Part shown: one piece after another, positions 25,380-33,677 of the stretch
How the letters are laid out: every line of letters starts with the position of its first letter
Numbering within the stretch: the first letter of the stretch is position 1
From: G965232465 sp965276005
GTDB lineage: Bacteria; Pseudomonadota; Alphaproteobacteria; JAQWUY01
Direction: 5' to 3'
Length of the DNA: 64,000 nucleotides
Assembly (NCBI GenBank): GCA_965276005.1
Contig: OZ254962.1
Coordinates: forward strand, 1,674,001 to 1,738,000
Translations under genes and position numbers: made by a program
Notes under the pieces: model-generated
The model's input: the letters and a program-made list of their open reading frames with translations, nothing else
The model's database searches: none
What the model was told of the DNA's origin: nothing

Positions 25380-27389
25380 TCAGTATACCTCTTGACTACG
25401 CTTGGTGTCAAGTTCTTTTTTAAAGTCCATTTCATACCAAGTAATAAAAAATAGTATTTTGTTTTTCATTACACAATTTATAATTTTACCTTGTTTATTT
25501 TCATCTTTTATGCCTATTTTTTGTAAGATTTCTCTTTTATCAACTTTATCCATGTATGGACAAGAAATAGAATCAAGCACCAAAAATACAGCTTCTGCCA
25601 ATTTTTGATTATCGCATTCACAATTATCACTTAGCCTATTTTTAAGTACCATAACGACATCATTTTTTAAATCCTCATATGACTTTTTATTACCCACATA
25701 ATATAAAATAGACATAATGGCAAAATAATTTAGTTCACTATCGGGTTTAATATTCAAATAATTTCTTAATATTTTTTCGTTTATGTAATATCCTTTGCCA
25801 AGTTCCTTTAATGCAACTAGTATATACATGGTTTCCAATTGGATATATCTGGATATTTGATTTTTCTTTAAAATCAAACAGCAATTATCATATACACACT
25901 TAAATATAACATGTTTATTATTATGGCTCAGTGGTTTGTCTCGAATAAACTTAAAAATAACTGATAAGATTGTACACGCTTTAATTGTTATATTGACTCT
26001 TGGATATTCCAAGTATATAAAATACATAAATTCTAGTATTTGAATTATGGCTTTTGTCAGTTCCACTTCTTTACTAACTTTTTTTTCTATTTTTATATCA
26101 TTTATAATTTTTGCATATTCTTCCAGTATGTCTTTACATTTTTTGTGAATAATTGCCATTGTATAGTTTAAGATGTCTTTGTACTCAATTCCTGTTTCAC
26201 TAATAATTATTTTGTATTGCGTTATCAAAGAATTAGAGTTTACCTTAATATATTTTGCTTTATTATCTTGTTCATTTGATTCGTTTATATCCATTTCATC
26301 GTCATTTTCTACTTTCTGGCATTTTCCATATGTTCGATAGGATAATTTATCATTAAACATGATCTTTATGCGTTCTTTAGCTATGGTTAATTCAGTAATA
26401 ATAGGTTTTTTATATTCAGTAGTTTTCGCACTATTTAGGAATAATTTATATTTTTTCAATGCCTGTTGTATTGTATCGATGATGATTTTTTTATCGTTAC
26501 CATTATTACAAAATATAAAATAATCGTCTACATATCTAAATATTTGATAATCTGTTTGATTTTTCAATGGGCGTTCATTATTCAATAATTCTTGCTCAAT
26601 ATGTCTATCGATAGTTTGTAATATGATTTCAGCAAAAATTCGGCAAAACTCAGGACCTATTATAATACCATTAGTTTCATTATGATTTAATTTTTGCATT
26701 AATTTATCAAATTTATTTGCGAAAGTTGTTTTATTTTGTTCGAGATTTTTTTTAACCAGATTTTTTCCGAAAATCGCCCATGACATGGAATGTGTATAAA
26801 TACTGTCAAAGCATTTTAGAATATCTGCCTTGACAAGTATTTTAAATTTTTTTTCTGCTCTATGATAGTCATAATGTTCGTAAAATTTATAAATATTGCT
26901 GTATTTTTTATAGGTGAAAAATGACATTAAATTTTCGTATTTTGTTGATTTTTCTTCAATGATTGCATGATCTGAATTTAGGCTTTTTTCTATTCCACTA
27001 TCTTTAAATACTTTTGTTTTTGCCACAGCACAAGGGTAACGGATAGAAAAATTGCTTCGAGAACAGTAATATAAAATAAGTTCTTTGTACTTTTTATAAA
27101 ACTCCATAACTTCTATCTGTGACGCAGGATGCGGTACCGCTAACTCTCTAAATTCATTTTCTTTATGGCTGATATTATAAGAAAATGCAATTTTATAACT
27201 ATCTTTTCCACATCGTAGATATTCTTTGAATACTGCCAATTCATCTCTATCCCAAATAGTTTTATTCATAATTTTGCTCAAGTAAAAATGACGATTGGTA
27301 AATATTAAAGGTATCTCGTATGGCAATACATCCGACAAAAATACCCTTTCAATAGGGTATTTAATTTTTTCATATTTTTTCACTACCAT
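25380..27389 (-). CDS. drt3b: Antiphage reverse transcriptase, second gene of a DRT type 3-like pair
   Basis: The 669-residue protein has a reverse transcriptase domain in residues about 175-340. ADILKCFDSI holds the first catalytic Asp (189), NGIIIGPEFCRIFAE is the following helix, and YVDD lies at 286-289. A long helical C-terminus (about 380-669) has no motif that I recognise, as in other Unknown-Group/Abi reverse transcriptases. Its start overlaps the upstream reverse transcriptase gene by 7 bases. Paired Unknown-Group reverse transcriptases (UG3 plus UG8) define defence system DRT type 3; this is assigned as the UG8-like partner by size and order. Very A+T-rich, hence likely acquired. 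No maturase, integrase or endonuclease domain is seen. Confidence 0.7.
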   Translation of the reverse strand: MVVKKYEKIKYPIERVFLSDVLPYEIPLIFTNRHFYLSKIMNKTIWDRDELAVFKEYLRCGKDSYKIAFSYNISHKENEFRELAVPHPASQIEVMEFYKKYKELILYYCSRSNFSIRYPCAVAKTKVFKDSGIEKSLNSDHAIIEEKSTKYENLMSFFTYKKYSNIYKFYEHYDYHRAEKKFKILVKADILKCFDSIYTHSMSWAIFGKNLVKKNLEQNKTTFANKFDKLMQKLNHNETNGIIIGPEFCRIFAEIILQTIDRHIEQELLNNERPLKNQTDYQIFRYVDDYFIFCNNGNDKKIIIDTIQQALKKYKLFLNSAKTTEYKKPIITELTIAKERIKIMFNDKLSYRTYGKCQKVENDDEMDINESNEQDNKAKYIKVNSNSLITQYKIIISETGIEYKDILNYTMAIIHKKCKDILEEYAKIINDIKIEKKVSKEVELTKAIIQILEFMYFIYLEYPRVNITIKACTILSVIFKFIRDKPLSHNNKHVIFKCVYDNCCLILKKNQISRYIQLETMYILVALKELGKGYYINEKILRNYLNIKPDSELNYFAIMSILYYVGNKKSYEDLKNDVVMVLKNRLSDNCECDNQKLAEAVFLVLDSISCPYMDKVDKREILQKIGIKDENKQGKIINCVMKNKILFFITWYEMDFKKELDTKRSQEVY

Positions 27390-28678
27390 ATTTTTACAAT
27401 CCTTTCGATATTTTTTTGAGAAAATTTATAGTATTTTCTGTCTTGGTACCCGCCTACAAACGAACATTTATTTAACTGCTGTTTTAATTTTGCATTATTT
27501 ATTAGATTGATTTTACACCTCAAATAACAATCTAACCTCTTTAGTAAATGATCTTTTGTTATTAGTGGATTGGAAAAATAAATACCAACCAAAATACTTC
27601 TTTTATTACCGAATAGGTGTGTATTGCCTGTTAAAAATTTTATACGCCTAACAAGTAGATACCTAGATTTTTTCTCATTATATTGTGAACCTTTATTGTA
27701 CGCATCAAAGCTCAATCTAATTCTCTCCTTATATTTGTCCATGCGGGATTTTGTCATATCTATGGCGATACTATTATTATGGTATTTATAATTATATCCC
27801 AAATAATCAAATGAAAAATCATTACTAAGGTTACATTGTTTAGTTTTTGTTGGGTTTAATCTTAACCCTAGCCATCTTACTCCAACTTTCAATTCTTTCA
27901 TTGTCTTATTTAATGTATCTTTATTACTGGATACACCGACAATAATAATATCATCAACATATCTTGCATAATATATTATGCCTGCCTTATTTTTTATGCA
28001 GTTATCCAACTCTCGCATATACAGTTCTGATAAATACGCACTTATACCTAACCCTCTAGGTAATCCTCGTTGTTGTTTTGATATTTGACTATAAGAGTAT
28101 AAAATTTGCTTTATAATTTTTTTGGAGTCAAAACTTAATAAATGGTCAGATTCAATTTTCTTGATAATTCGGTCTATTGGAATGCTCTCGTAAAAATTTG
28201 ATATATCTGTGCGGATGATATATTTTGGGAATTTATCACCTAATACCTGTTTTAATTGTGCTGTTATTTGGTATCTGTCGGCTTGTTTAACCTTATATAG
28301 TTTTTTAATATTGTATTGTATTTGTTTTAGGGAAAAATAAGTTTCTGGGCTATTCTTATCGGCAATGTAGAATCTTTGACTTTTCTGGATGTTAATAACA
28401 GATCTACTATCCTGTATTTTTTGAACAATTGTTTCTAATGCTTTTATAATTTCTGCATTCTTTCTATCAATTAACTCTTGTTTCTTTTGACATAACTTAT
28501 TATAGACTTGACTGTTTTTCTTGTTCCTTTTTATCTCTAAATTATTAGTTTTAATTTTGGAAATAATTTTTTTAACTTTGCTAAAACAGTTAAATTTATC
28601 AGCAAGATTATTACCTTTGCGATTCTGTTCTTTGTATATTTTCATAAAATTATCTACTGAAAAAGACTGGTCTAACAT
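27383..28678 (-). CDS. drt3a: Antiphage reverse transcriptase, first gene of a DRT type 3-like pair
   Basis: The 431-residue protein has a basic helical N-terminus (1-130) and a complete reverse transcriptase palm. RTDISNFYESI carries the first Asp (158), QRGLPRGLGISAYLSE lies at 203-218, ARYVDDIIIV has the YVDD at 240-243, and LGLRLNPTKTK follows. It resembles retron and group II reverse transcriptases but has no maturase or HNH domain. The partner gene overlaps by 7 bases. A 38-codon ORF ends 26 bases upstream. The assignment as UG3-like rests on pairing and gene order. Confidence 0.7.
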   Translation of the reverse strand: MLDQSFSVDNFMKIYKEQNRKGNNLADKFNCFSKVKKIISKIKTNNLEIKRNKKNSQVYNKLCQKKQELIDRKNAEIIKALETIVQKIQDSRSVINIQKSQRFYIADKNSPETYFSLKQIQYNIKKLYKVKQADRYQITAQLKQVLGDKFPKYIIRTDISNFYESIPIDRIIKKIESDHLLSFDSKKIIKQILYSYSQISKQQRGLPRGLGISAYLSELYMRELDNCIKNKAGIIYYARYVDDIIIVGVSSNKDTLNKTMKELKVGVRWLGLRLNPTKTKQCNLSNDFSFDYLGYNYKYHNNSIAIDMTKSRMDKYKERIRLSFDAYNKGSQYNEKKSRYLLVRRIKFLTGNTHLFGNKRSILVGIYFSNPLITKDHLLKRLDCYLRCKINLINNAKLKQQLNKCSFVGGYQDRKYYKFSQKNIERIVKIW

Positions 28679-28704
28679 ATTCTCATGCCCTAAATTTTTT
28701 AATC

Positions 28705-28821
28705 CTACTGCAATCTACACCACAAACACCCAAAATTGTAAATTTTTTTGAAGGTGTTCTCCATATTGGCAATAATCAAATCTGTATCGGTTAATCGAAT
28801 TAAAATTTTACTTTTGGTCAT
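28705..28821 (-). CDS. 38-residue ORF upstream of the reverse transcriptase pair
   Basis: ATG at 28821 has TAGGA about 9 bases upstream and opens MTKSKILIRLTDTDLIIANM, then runs to a C-terminus with CLWC. It stops 26 bases before the first reverse transcriptase. Spacing, strand and A+T content fit a three-gene operon. I do not recognise the sequence. The alternative is that this stretch is part of a structured non-coding RNA and the ORF is chance. The TGGGTGTTTGTGGTGT stretch near its end is unusually G/T-rich. Confidence 0.45.
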   Translation of the reverse strand: MTKSKILIRLTDTDLIIANMENTFKKIYNFGCLWCRLQ

Positions 28822-28945
28822 ATGTGATTTCCTATTATTCATACATTAAAATCTATCATAACCATATGAAAATCACAATACAATTTTGACAGTGGGCATT
28901 TTTAATCCAATGGCAACCAAAGATTCGCTTTCATATGTAGTGATT

Positions 28946-28959
28946 GGGGGGGGGGGGGG
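28946..28959. repeat. G14 homopolymer
   Basis: Fourteen G residues lie 20 bases past the stop of cca, in the gap before the reverse transcriptase operon. It is not inside a gene that I can support. Tracts this long usually vary in length between cells. Confidence 0.85.
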
Positions 28960-28979
28960 CTTGACGGTGTGCAAAAATG

Positions 28980-30176
28980 TTACTTTTTTAATCTTAATGC
29001 CATAATCAAGCAATCTTGTTTTTTGGGGGTACACTGTTGGTCTACCCACCAAGATTCGATAGATTTTAACATACCGCCTAGTTTTGCCCCTTGCGGGATT
29101 CCCATTTTTATAAGGTCGGTGCCTGATAGGGGAAATTTTGGTTTTTCGTAAGGGTACTGGGAACGGATAGTGTCGAAAAATTGTCGGTTTTTCAGCCTGC
29201 CGGCACTTAGCACCGCATCGTAGCCATAATAGTATAAAAACCTGTGTAGCACAGGGGGTACAAATGTGCGATTGCTGTATACAGTCATAATGGTTTGTAA
29301 ATGGCGTTTCTGGGTGTTGCTCAGCCCCCACACATCGCCCAGCGTCTTTACATGGCTCTCATTGCCATCGCATATAGCGATAATTTTTGCGTATATATCG
29401 ATGCTGGTGGCAACCCCTTGTGTCATTAAGGGCATAGGGTTACGGATAGGAAACGGTACAATCCGTGCCATTACTCCGCACGCCTGCATAGCGTGTATGG
29501 CATCGGTGGCATCGCTTGGGTAGGATAGCATTTTTATCATTTCATCTCGAATCCGCTCACGGGATACATGTCGTATTTGGGGTGCCATTTGTTGAAATAT
29601 GGGGCATAGGGTGCGGTCGTATTGCCAGCCGGTTTTGACCACAAACCGCCAAAATCTTATAATCCGTAGGGTATCTTCCTGTATTCTTGTACGCACATCG
29701 CCGATAAACCGCAGTTTTTTATCGGCTATGTCCTGCATCCCGCCGCAGTAATCATATACACTGCCGTCCGCATCCGCATATAAACCGTTTATTGTTAAAT
29801 CCCGCCGTTTGGCGTCTGTTTGCCAATCGTCCGTAAAGGCAACCGTTGCATGGCGACCATCGGTTTGTATATCTTGTCTGAGTGTGGTGATTTGGAAAAC
29901 TGTATGTGTATTTTTGTTGGCAATAACCACTTGTACTGTACCGTGTTCAATGCCAATGGGCAGCACTTTATAGCCCGCCGATGTAAAAATTTGTTGCACG
30001 GTTTCGGGGCGGGCGGGGGTTGCTAAATCCATGTCTAAACCGTATACATTTGCCCCCCCTGCCCCCATCAGCATATCCCGTACATATCCGCCAACTATGC
30101 GTATATCGTGTCCCGCCTTGTGCATATGGGCAAAAATCGTCCGTACGGGATGATCTGTGGCAATGTGAATCTGCAT
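28980..30176 (-). CDS. cca: CCA-adding tRNA nucleotidyltransferase
   Basis: The 398-residue class II nucleotidyltransferase has the GGYVRDMLMG motif (about 29-38), the metal-binding D-x-D in GLDMDLA, and RRDLTINGL. A helical tRNA-binding half follows (residues about 150-398). It adds or repairs the 3' CCA of tRNAs. The one tRNA in this window already encodes CCA, so repair is the likely role. It is divergent from ppa. Confidence 0.9.
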   Translation of the reverse strand: MQIHIATDHPVRTIFAHMHKAGHDIRIVGGYVRDMLMGAGGANVYGLDMDLATPARPETVQQIFTSAGYKVLPIGIEHGTVQVVIANKNTHTVFQITTLRQDIQTDGRHATVAFTDDWQTDAKRRDLTINGLYADADGSVYDYCGGMQDIADKKLRFIGDVRTRIQEDTLRIIRFWRFVVKTGWQYDRTLCPIFQQMAPQIRHVSRERIRDEMIKMLSYPSDATDAIHAMQACGVMARIVPFPIRNPMPLMTQGVATSIDIYAKIIAICDGNESHVKTLGDVWGLSNTQKRHLQTIMTVYSNRTFVPPVLHRFLYYYGYDAVLSAGRLKNRQFFDTIRSQYPYEKPKFPLSGTDLIKMGIPQGAKLGGMLKSIESWWVDQQCTPKKQDCLIMALRLKK

Positions 30177-30194
30177 ATTTTATGACCTGTTTAT

Positions 30195-30224
30195 TTGTGT
30201 ATTCTGTGTTGTGTATAGTATAAT
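30195..30224 (+). promoter_or_regulatory. Candidate ppa promoter
   Basis: TTGTGT (30195-30200) and TATAAT (30219-30224) are 18 bases apart. This leaves a leader of about 100 bases before ppa. Confidence 0.5.
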
Positions 30225-30333
30225 GCTACATGGTGCCGCATTTGGCAATACATATATGAAAAAAATCTGTTGGAAAAGCACACAACATATGTTATGTTTC
30301 GTCCATACACAAACCAACACAAAAGGATAGACA

Positions 30334-30858
30334 ATGAAATTAGAGCATATTTCTGCGGGTAACGATATACCAAACGATTTGCATGTTATTATTGAAATCC
30401 CTGCAGGATCGAATATAAAGTACGAAGTCGACAAAGATAGCGGGGCGGTGTTTGTCGATCGCTTTGTGGCGATGCCTATGTTTTATCCGGCAAACTATGG
30501 GTTTATTAATCAGACTCTGGCGGACGATGGTGACCCTACTGATGTATTGGTGATAACCCCGCAGCCCGTTGCTCCCGGCTCGGTTATTCGCTGTCGTCCG
30601 ATTGGTATTTTAAACATGGAAGACGAAAGCGGTGTCGACGAAAAAGTCGTTGCTGTACCGCACGCAAAAGTAACCACTTTATACGACAGTGTGCACGAAT
30701 TATCGGACTTGCCTGCCCTGTTGGTCGATCAGATAAAAGCCTTTTTCGAATCGTACAAAGACCTCGAAGCCGGCAAATGGGTAAAAGTCGTTGGGTGGGA
30801 AGATAGCCAATCTGCGAAGGACAAAATCAACCGTCACGCACAACAGTACAAAGGCTAA
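30334..30858 (+). CDS. ppa: Inorganic pyrophosphatase (family I)
   Basis: The 174-residue enzyme hydrolyses pyrophosphate in the cytoplasm. It has the family I signature around DGDPTDVLV, with three metal-binding Asp, plus Y-E-V-D-K-D near the N-terminus. AAAGGA precedes the ATG. A rho-independent terminator follows at 30884. Confidence 0.97.
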   Translation: MKLEHISAGNDIPNDLHVIIEIPAGSNIKYEVDKDSGAVFVDRFVAMPMFYPANYGFINQTLADDGDPTDVLVITPQPVAPGSVIRCRPIGILNMEDESGVDEKVVAVPHAKVTTLYDSVHELSDLPALLVDQIKAFFESYKDLEAGKWVKVVGWEDSQSAKDKINRHAQQYKG

Positions 30859-30883
30859 TACAGCGACTATAAAAAACACCAAG

Positions 30884-30907
30884 CCCCACCACAAGTGGGG
30901 TTTTTTT
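30884..30907 (+). terminator. Rho-independent terminator after ppa
   Basis: The 6-bp stem CCCCAC/GTGGGG has the 5-base loop CACAA and is followed directly by seven T. leuA starts 34 bases later, so it may have its own promoter or depend on read-through. Confidence 0.85.
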
Positions 30908-30941
30908 ATGGCATATACAAAACACAACAAAGGATAGCACT

Positions 30942-32612
30942 ATGACACATACAAAATACGCACCGTTTCCACAAGTGGATATAAACCGTACTTGGCCGAC
31001 AAAAACCATTGGCAAAGCCCCCATCTGGTGCAGTGTGGATTTACGGGACGGCAACCAAGCCCTTATCGAACCTATGGGAACGGATCGCAAAATCCGCATG
31101 TTTAACGCATTGGTACAGATGGGATACAAACAGATCGAAGTGGGCTTTCCCTCCGCTAGCCAAACAGATTTTGACTTTGTCCGCACCCTGATCGAGCACA
31201 ACCATATTCCCGATGATGTAACCATACAAGTATTGGTACAATGTCGACAGCACTTAATCGCCCGCACCGCCGAATCCCTGCAAGGGGCAAAATCGGCAAT
31301 TGTACACTTTTACAATTCCACATCGACACTGCAACGGGAGGTAGTGTTTAACAAAAGCAAAGACGGCATTAAAAAAATCGCTGTCGATGGGGCAAAATTG
31401 GTAAAAACTCATTGCCAAGCCTTAATCGACGACGGCTGCGACATACACTTTCAATACAGCCCGGAAAGCTTTACCCAAACCGAACTGCCGTACGCTTTGG
31501 AGGTATGTGAACAAGTGATGGACACTTTGGGCAGTACGGCACAAAACCCTTGTATTATCAACTTGCCGGCAACGGTAGAGGTAAGCACCCCCAATATCCA
31601 CGCCGACCAAATCGAATGGATGCATCAAAACTTTTCTGATCGCCGTCGGGTGATACTGTCTTTACATCCCCACAACGATCGGGGCACCGCCGTAGCAGCA
31701 ACCGAACTGGGCTTGATGGCGGGGGCGGATCGGGTCGAAGGGACTTTGTTTGGCAATGGTGAACGCACCGGCAATGTGGACTTGGTAACCTTAGGGTTAA
31801 ACCTGTATACGCAAGGTGTCGACCCCAAAATTGATTTTTCTAATATCGATGACTTGGTGGCTATGGTAGAATACTGTAACCAATTGCCGGTACACGACCG
31901 TCACCCCTATGCGGGCAAATTGGTATACACCGCTTTTAGTGGGTCGCATCAAGACGCTATTAACAAGGGCTTAAAAACCTTTAAAAACCGCTCAAATGGA
32001 TTGTGGGCGGTACCATACTTGCCCATCGACCCAAAAGATGTAGGACGGTCGTTTGAGGCGATTATCCGCATTAATTCCCAATCCGGCAAAGGCGGCGTAG
32101 CATATGTGCTAGAAACCGATTACAACATTCAATTGCCTAAATTTATGCAAATACCATTTGCCAAAATTGTCCAAAACATGTCCGACAGCAGCGGCAAAGA
32201 GCAAACAAGCGACATTATTTATCAAGCCTTTTGCGACACCTACCTAAACAATACAAAACCGTTCGAATATATCACCCATCACGCTGTGGTACACAATGAC
32301 AACAGTATCGATTTTACCGTAGAATTGCTGGAAAACGGTGAAAAAATCACCCTGCACGACAAAGGCACAGGTCCTATTGACAGCTTGGTAAAAGCCCTAA
32401 ACAAGCACACAGCAAATGCGTTACGGGTAATGGATTACACCCAACATGCCATTGGCGACGGCAACCGTGCGATGGCAATTGCCTATGTGCATATGCAGGA
32501 CGGCAACGCCGATACGCCCATATACGCTGTCGGCAAACACACCAATATCACCATAGCCTCCCTGTATGCCATCATATCCGCATTTAATACAAAAATGCAG
32601 GCAACTTCCTAG
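30942..32612 (+). CDS. leuA: 2-isopropylmalate synthase (LeuA, long type)
   Basis: The 556-residue enzyme condenses acetyl-CoA with 2-oxoisovalerate, the first step specific to leucine. The TIM barrel begins with S-V-D-L-R-D-G-N-Q-A. The metal ligands lie in LHPHNDRG, and GNGERTGNVDL is characteristic. A C-terminal regulatory domain follows (about 430-556). Length and opening fit the alpha-IPMS type that starts with a short N-terminal arm. AAAGGA precedes the ATG. Confidence 0.95.
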   Translation: MTHTKYAPFPQVDINRTWPTKTIGKAPIWCSVDLRDGNQALIEPMGTDRKIRMFNALVQMGYKQIEVGFPSASQTDFDFVRTLIEHNHIPDDVTIQVLVQCRQHLIARTAESLQGAKSAIVHFYNSTSTLQREVVFNKSKDGIKKIAVDGAKLVKTHCQALIDDGCDIHFQYSPESFTQTELPYALEVCEQVMDTLGSTAQNPCIINLPATVEVSTPNIHADQIEWMHQNFSDRRRVILSLHPHNDRGTAVAATELGLMAGADRVEGTLFGNGERTGNVDLVTLGLNLYTQGVDPKIDFSNIDDLVAMVEYCNQLPVHDRHPYAGKLVYTAFSGSHQDAINKGLKTFKNRSNGLWAVPYLPIDPKDVGRSFEAIIRINSQSGKGGVAYVLETDYNIQLPKFMQIPFAKIVQNMSDSSGKEQTSDIIYQAFCDTYLNNTKPFEYITHHAVVHNDNSIDFTVELLENGEKITLHDKGTGPIDSLVKALNKHTANALRVMDYTQHAIGDGNRAMAIAYVHMQDGNADTPIYAVGKHTNITIASLYAIISAFNTKMQATS

Positions 32613-32972
32613 CAAACCCGCAAACATGGCGGGCGGATAATGGGTAAAACCGATTTTTTAGGGGGTAGCACTTTGTGTATTATTCGACGGTGGTCACCTA
32701 TTAAAATCTAATATTTACTTTTAATTTTGGCTCTAGAGTATTTTGACTTATTTATTTTTCCATATTTTATATAGTAACACATTCAATTTTTTATGTCTAT
32801 TATTAAACCGCTATTCACATTCTTTGAGATGCACAATAAATTTATCATCAGTTAAACCATTAAATCATGACAAGTCAATGTTTTTTTGCGTGTGGGTATC
32901 AGAACAGCGTTTTACCTTTGCAACCGGGGGGGATTTTTGATAGTATGCGTACGAAAGGAATTTTTGGGGAAT
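32613..32972. other. A+T-rich gap before the methyltransferase island
   Basis: The first 30 bases hold a weak stem (CCCGC/GCGGG, 32617-32633) without a T-run. From about 32700 the sequence is A+T-rich, with a possible TTGACT box followed about 18 bases later by TTATATA-like sequence. No ORF or RNA was recognised. The composition shift marks the left edge of the island. Confidence 0.4.
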
Positions 32973-33677
32973 ATGACAGGTGGTTTAATCAAAAGTAAAG
33001 ATCGGGTTCGCAACCATGCGGAGGTGTATACGCCTGAGCGGGAGGTAAATGCTATGCTGGATTTGGTGGCGAATGAATGCGAAAATGTCGAGTCTCGATT
33101 TTTGGAGCCTGCCTGTGGTACGGGGAATTTTTTGGTTAAGATATTGGAGCGCAAATTGGCGGTGGTGATACGAAAGTACACATCGCAACAGGTGTATTTC
33201 GAACGGTATACTTTTGTTGCCGTGTCCAGTATATACGGTGTGGATATATTATTCGACAATGTGGTCGAGTGCCGTGAGCGGTTGTTGCAGATTGTCAAAA
33301 CCCAATACGAAGCGTTATATACGCATAAAACCCAAGATGCCTTTATAGATTCGATTGCGTTTGTGTTATCGAAAAACATTTTGTGGGGTGATGCGTTGTC
33401 GTTGAAATCTGTAGATGGAGCGGATACGCCGATTACTTTTGCCGAATGGGCGTTGGTGGGGGGCAATATGGTGAAAAGGCGGGATTATACTCTGGCGAAT
33501 TTATTGGCGTATCAGCCGATGGTTGAGGACAATGGTCAAGGTGTGTTGTTTGGTGCGGATGTGGGCAGCCCGCAACCGGGGTTGTTTACTTCGGATATGG
33601 GCGAGAGTGTGCTTATCCCTCGGGCAGTTGCCGAATACCCGACCACCCATTATTTAGAGGTGTCCCATGTTGGATAA
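32973..33677 (+). CDS. N6-adenine methyltransferase-like protein, AdoMet half only
   Basis: From ATG 32973 (GGGGA upstream) the product is 234 residues. VYTPEREVNAMLD is the usual lead-in to N6 methyltransferases of the Eco57I/type I M class. FLEPACGTGNFLVKIL (43-58) is motif I for AdoMet binding. A second half with the catalytic NPPY motif is missing, although SKNILWGDAL occurs where the fold continues. It overlaps the next ORF by 11 bases. It may be a non-catalytic partner subunit of the 530-residue methyltransferase or a relic of domain splitting. Confidence 0.75.
   Translation: MTGGLIKSKDRVRNHAEVYTPEREVNAMLDLVANECENVESRFLEPACGTGNFLVKILERKLAVVIRKYTSQQVYFERYTFVAVSSIYGVDILFDNVVECRERLLQIVKTQYEALYTHKTQDAFIDSIAFVLSKNILWGDALSLKSVDGADTPITFAEWALVGGNMVKRRDYTLANLLAYQPMVEDNGQGVLFGADVGSPQPGLFTSDMGESVLIPRAVAEYPTTHYLEVSHVG

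Noticed and set aside
32617..32633. Terminator after leuA
   Set aside because: The stem is only 5 bp and lacks a T-run.
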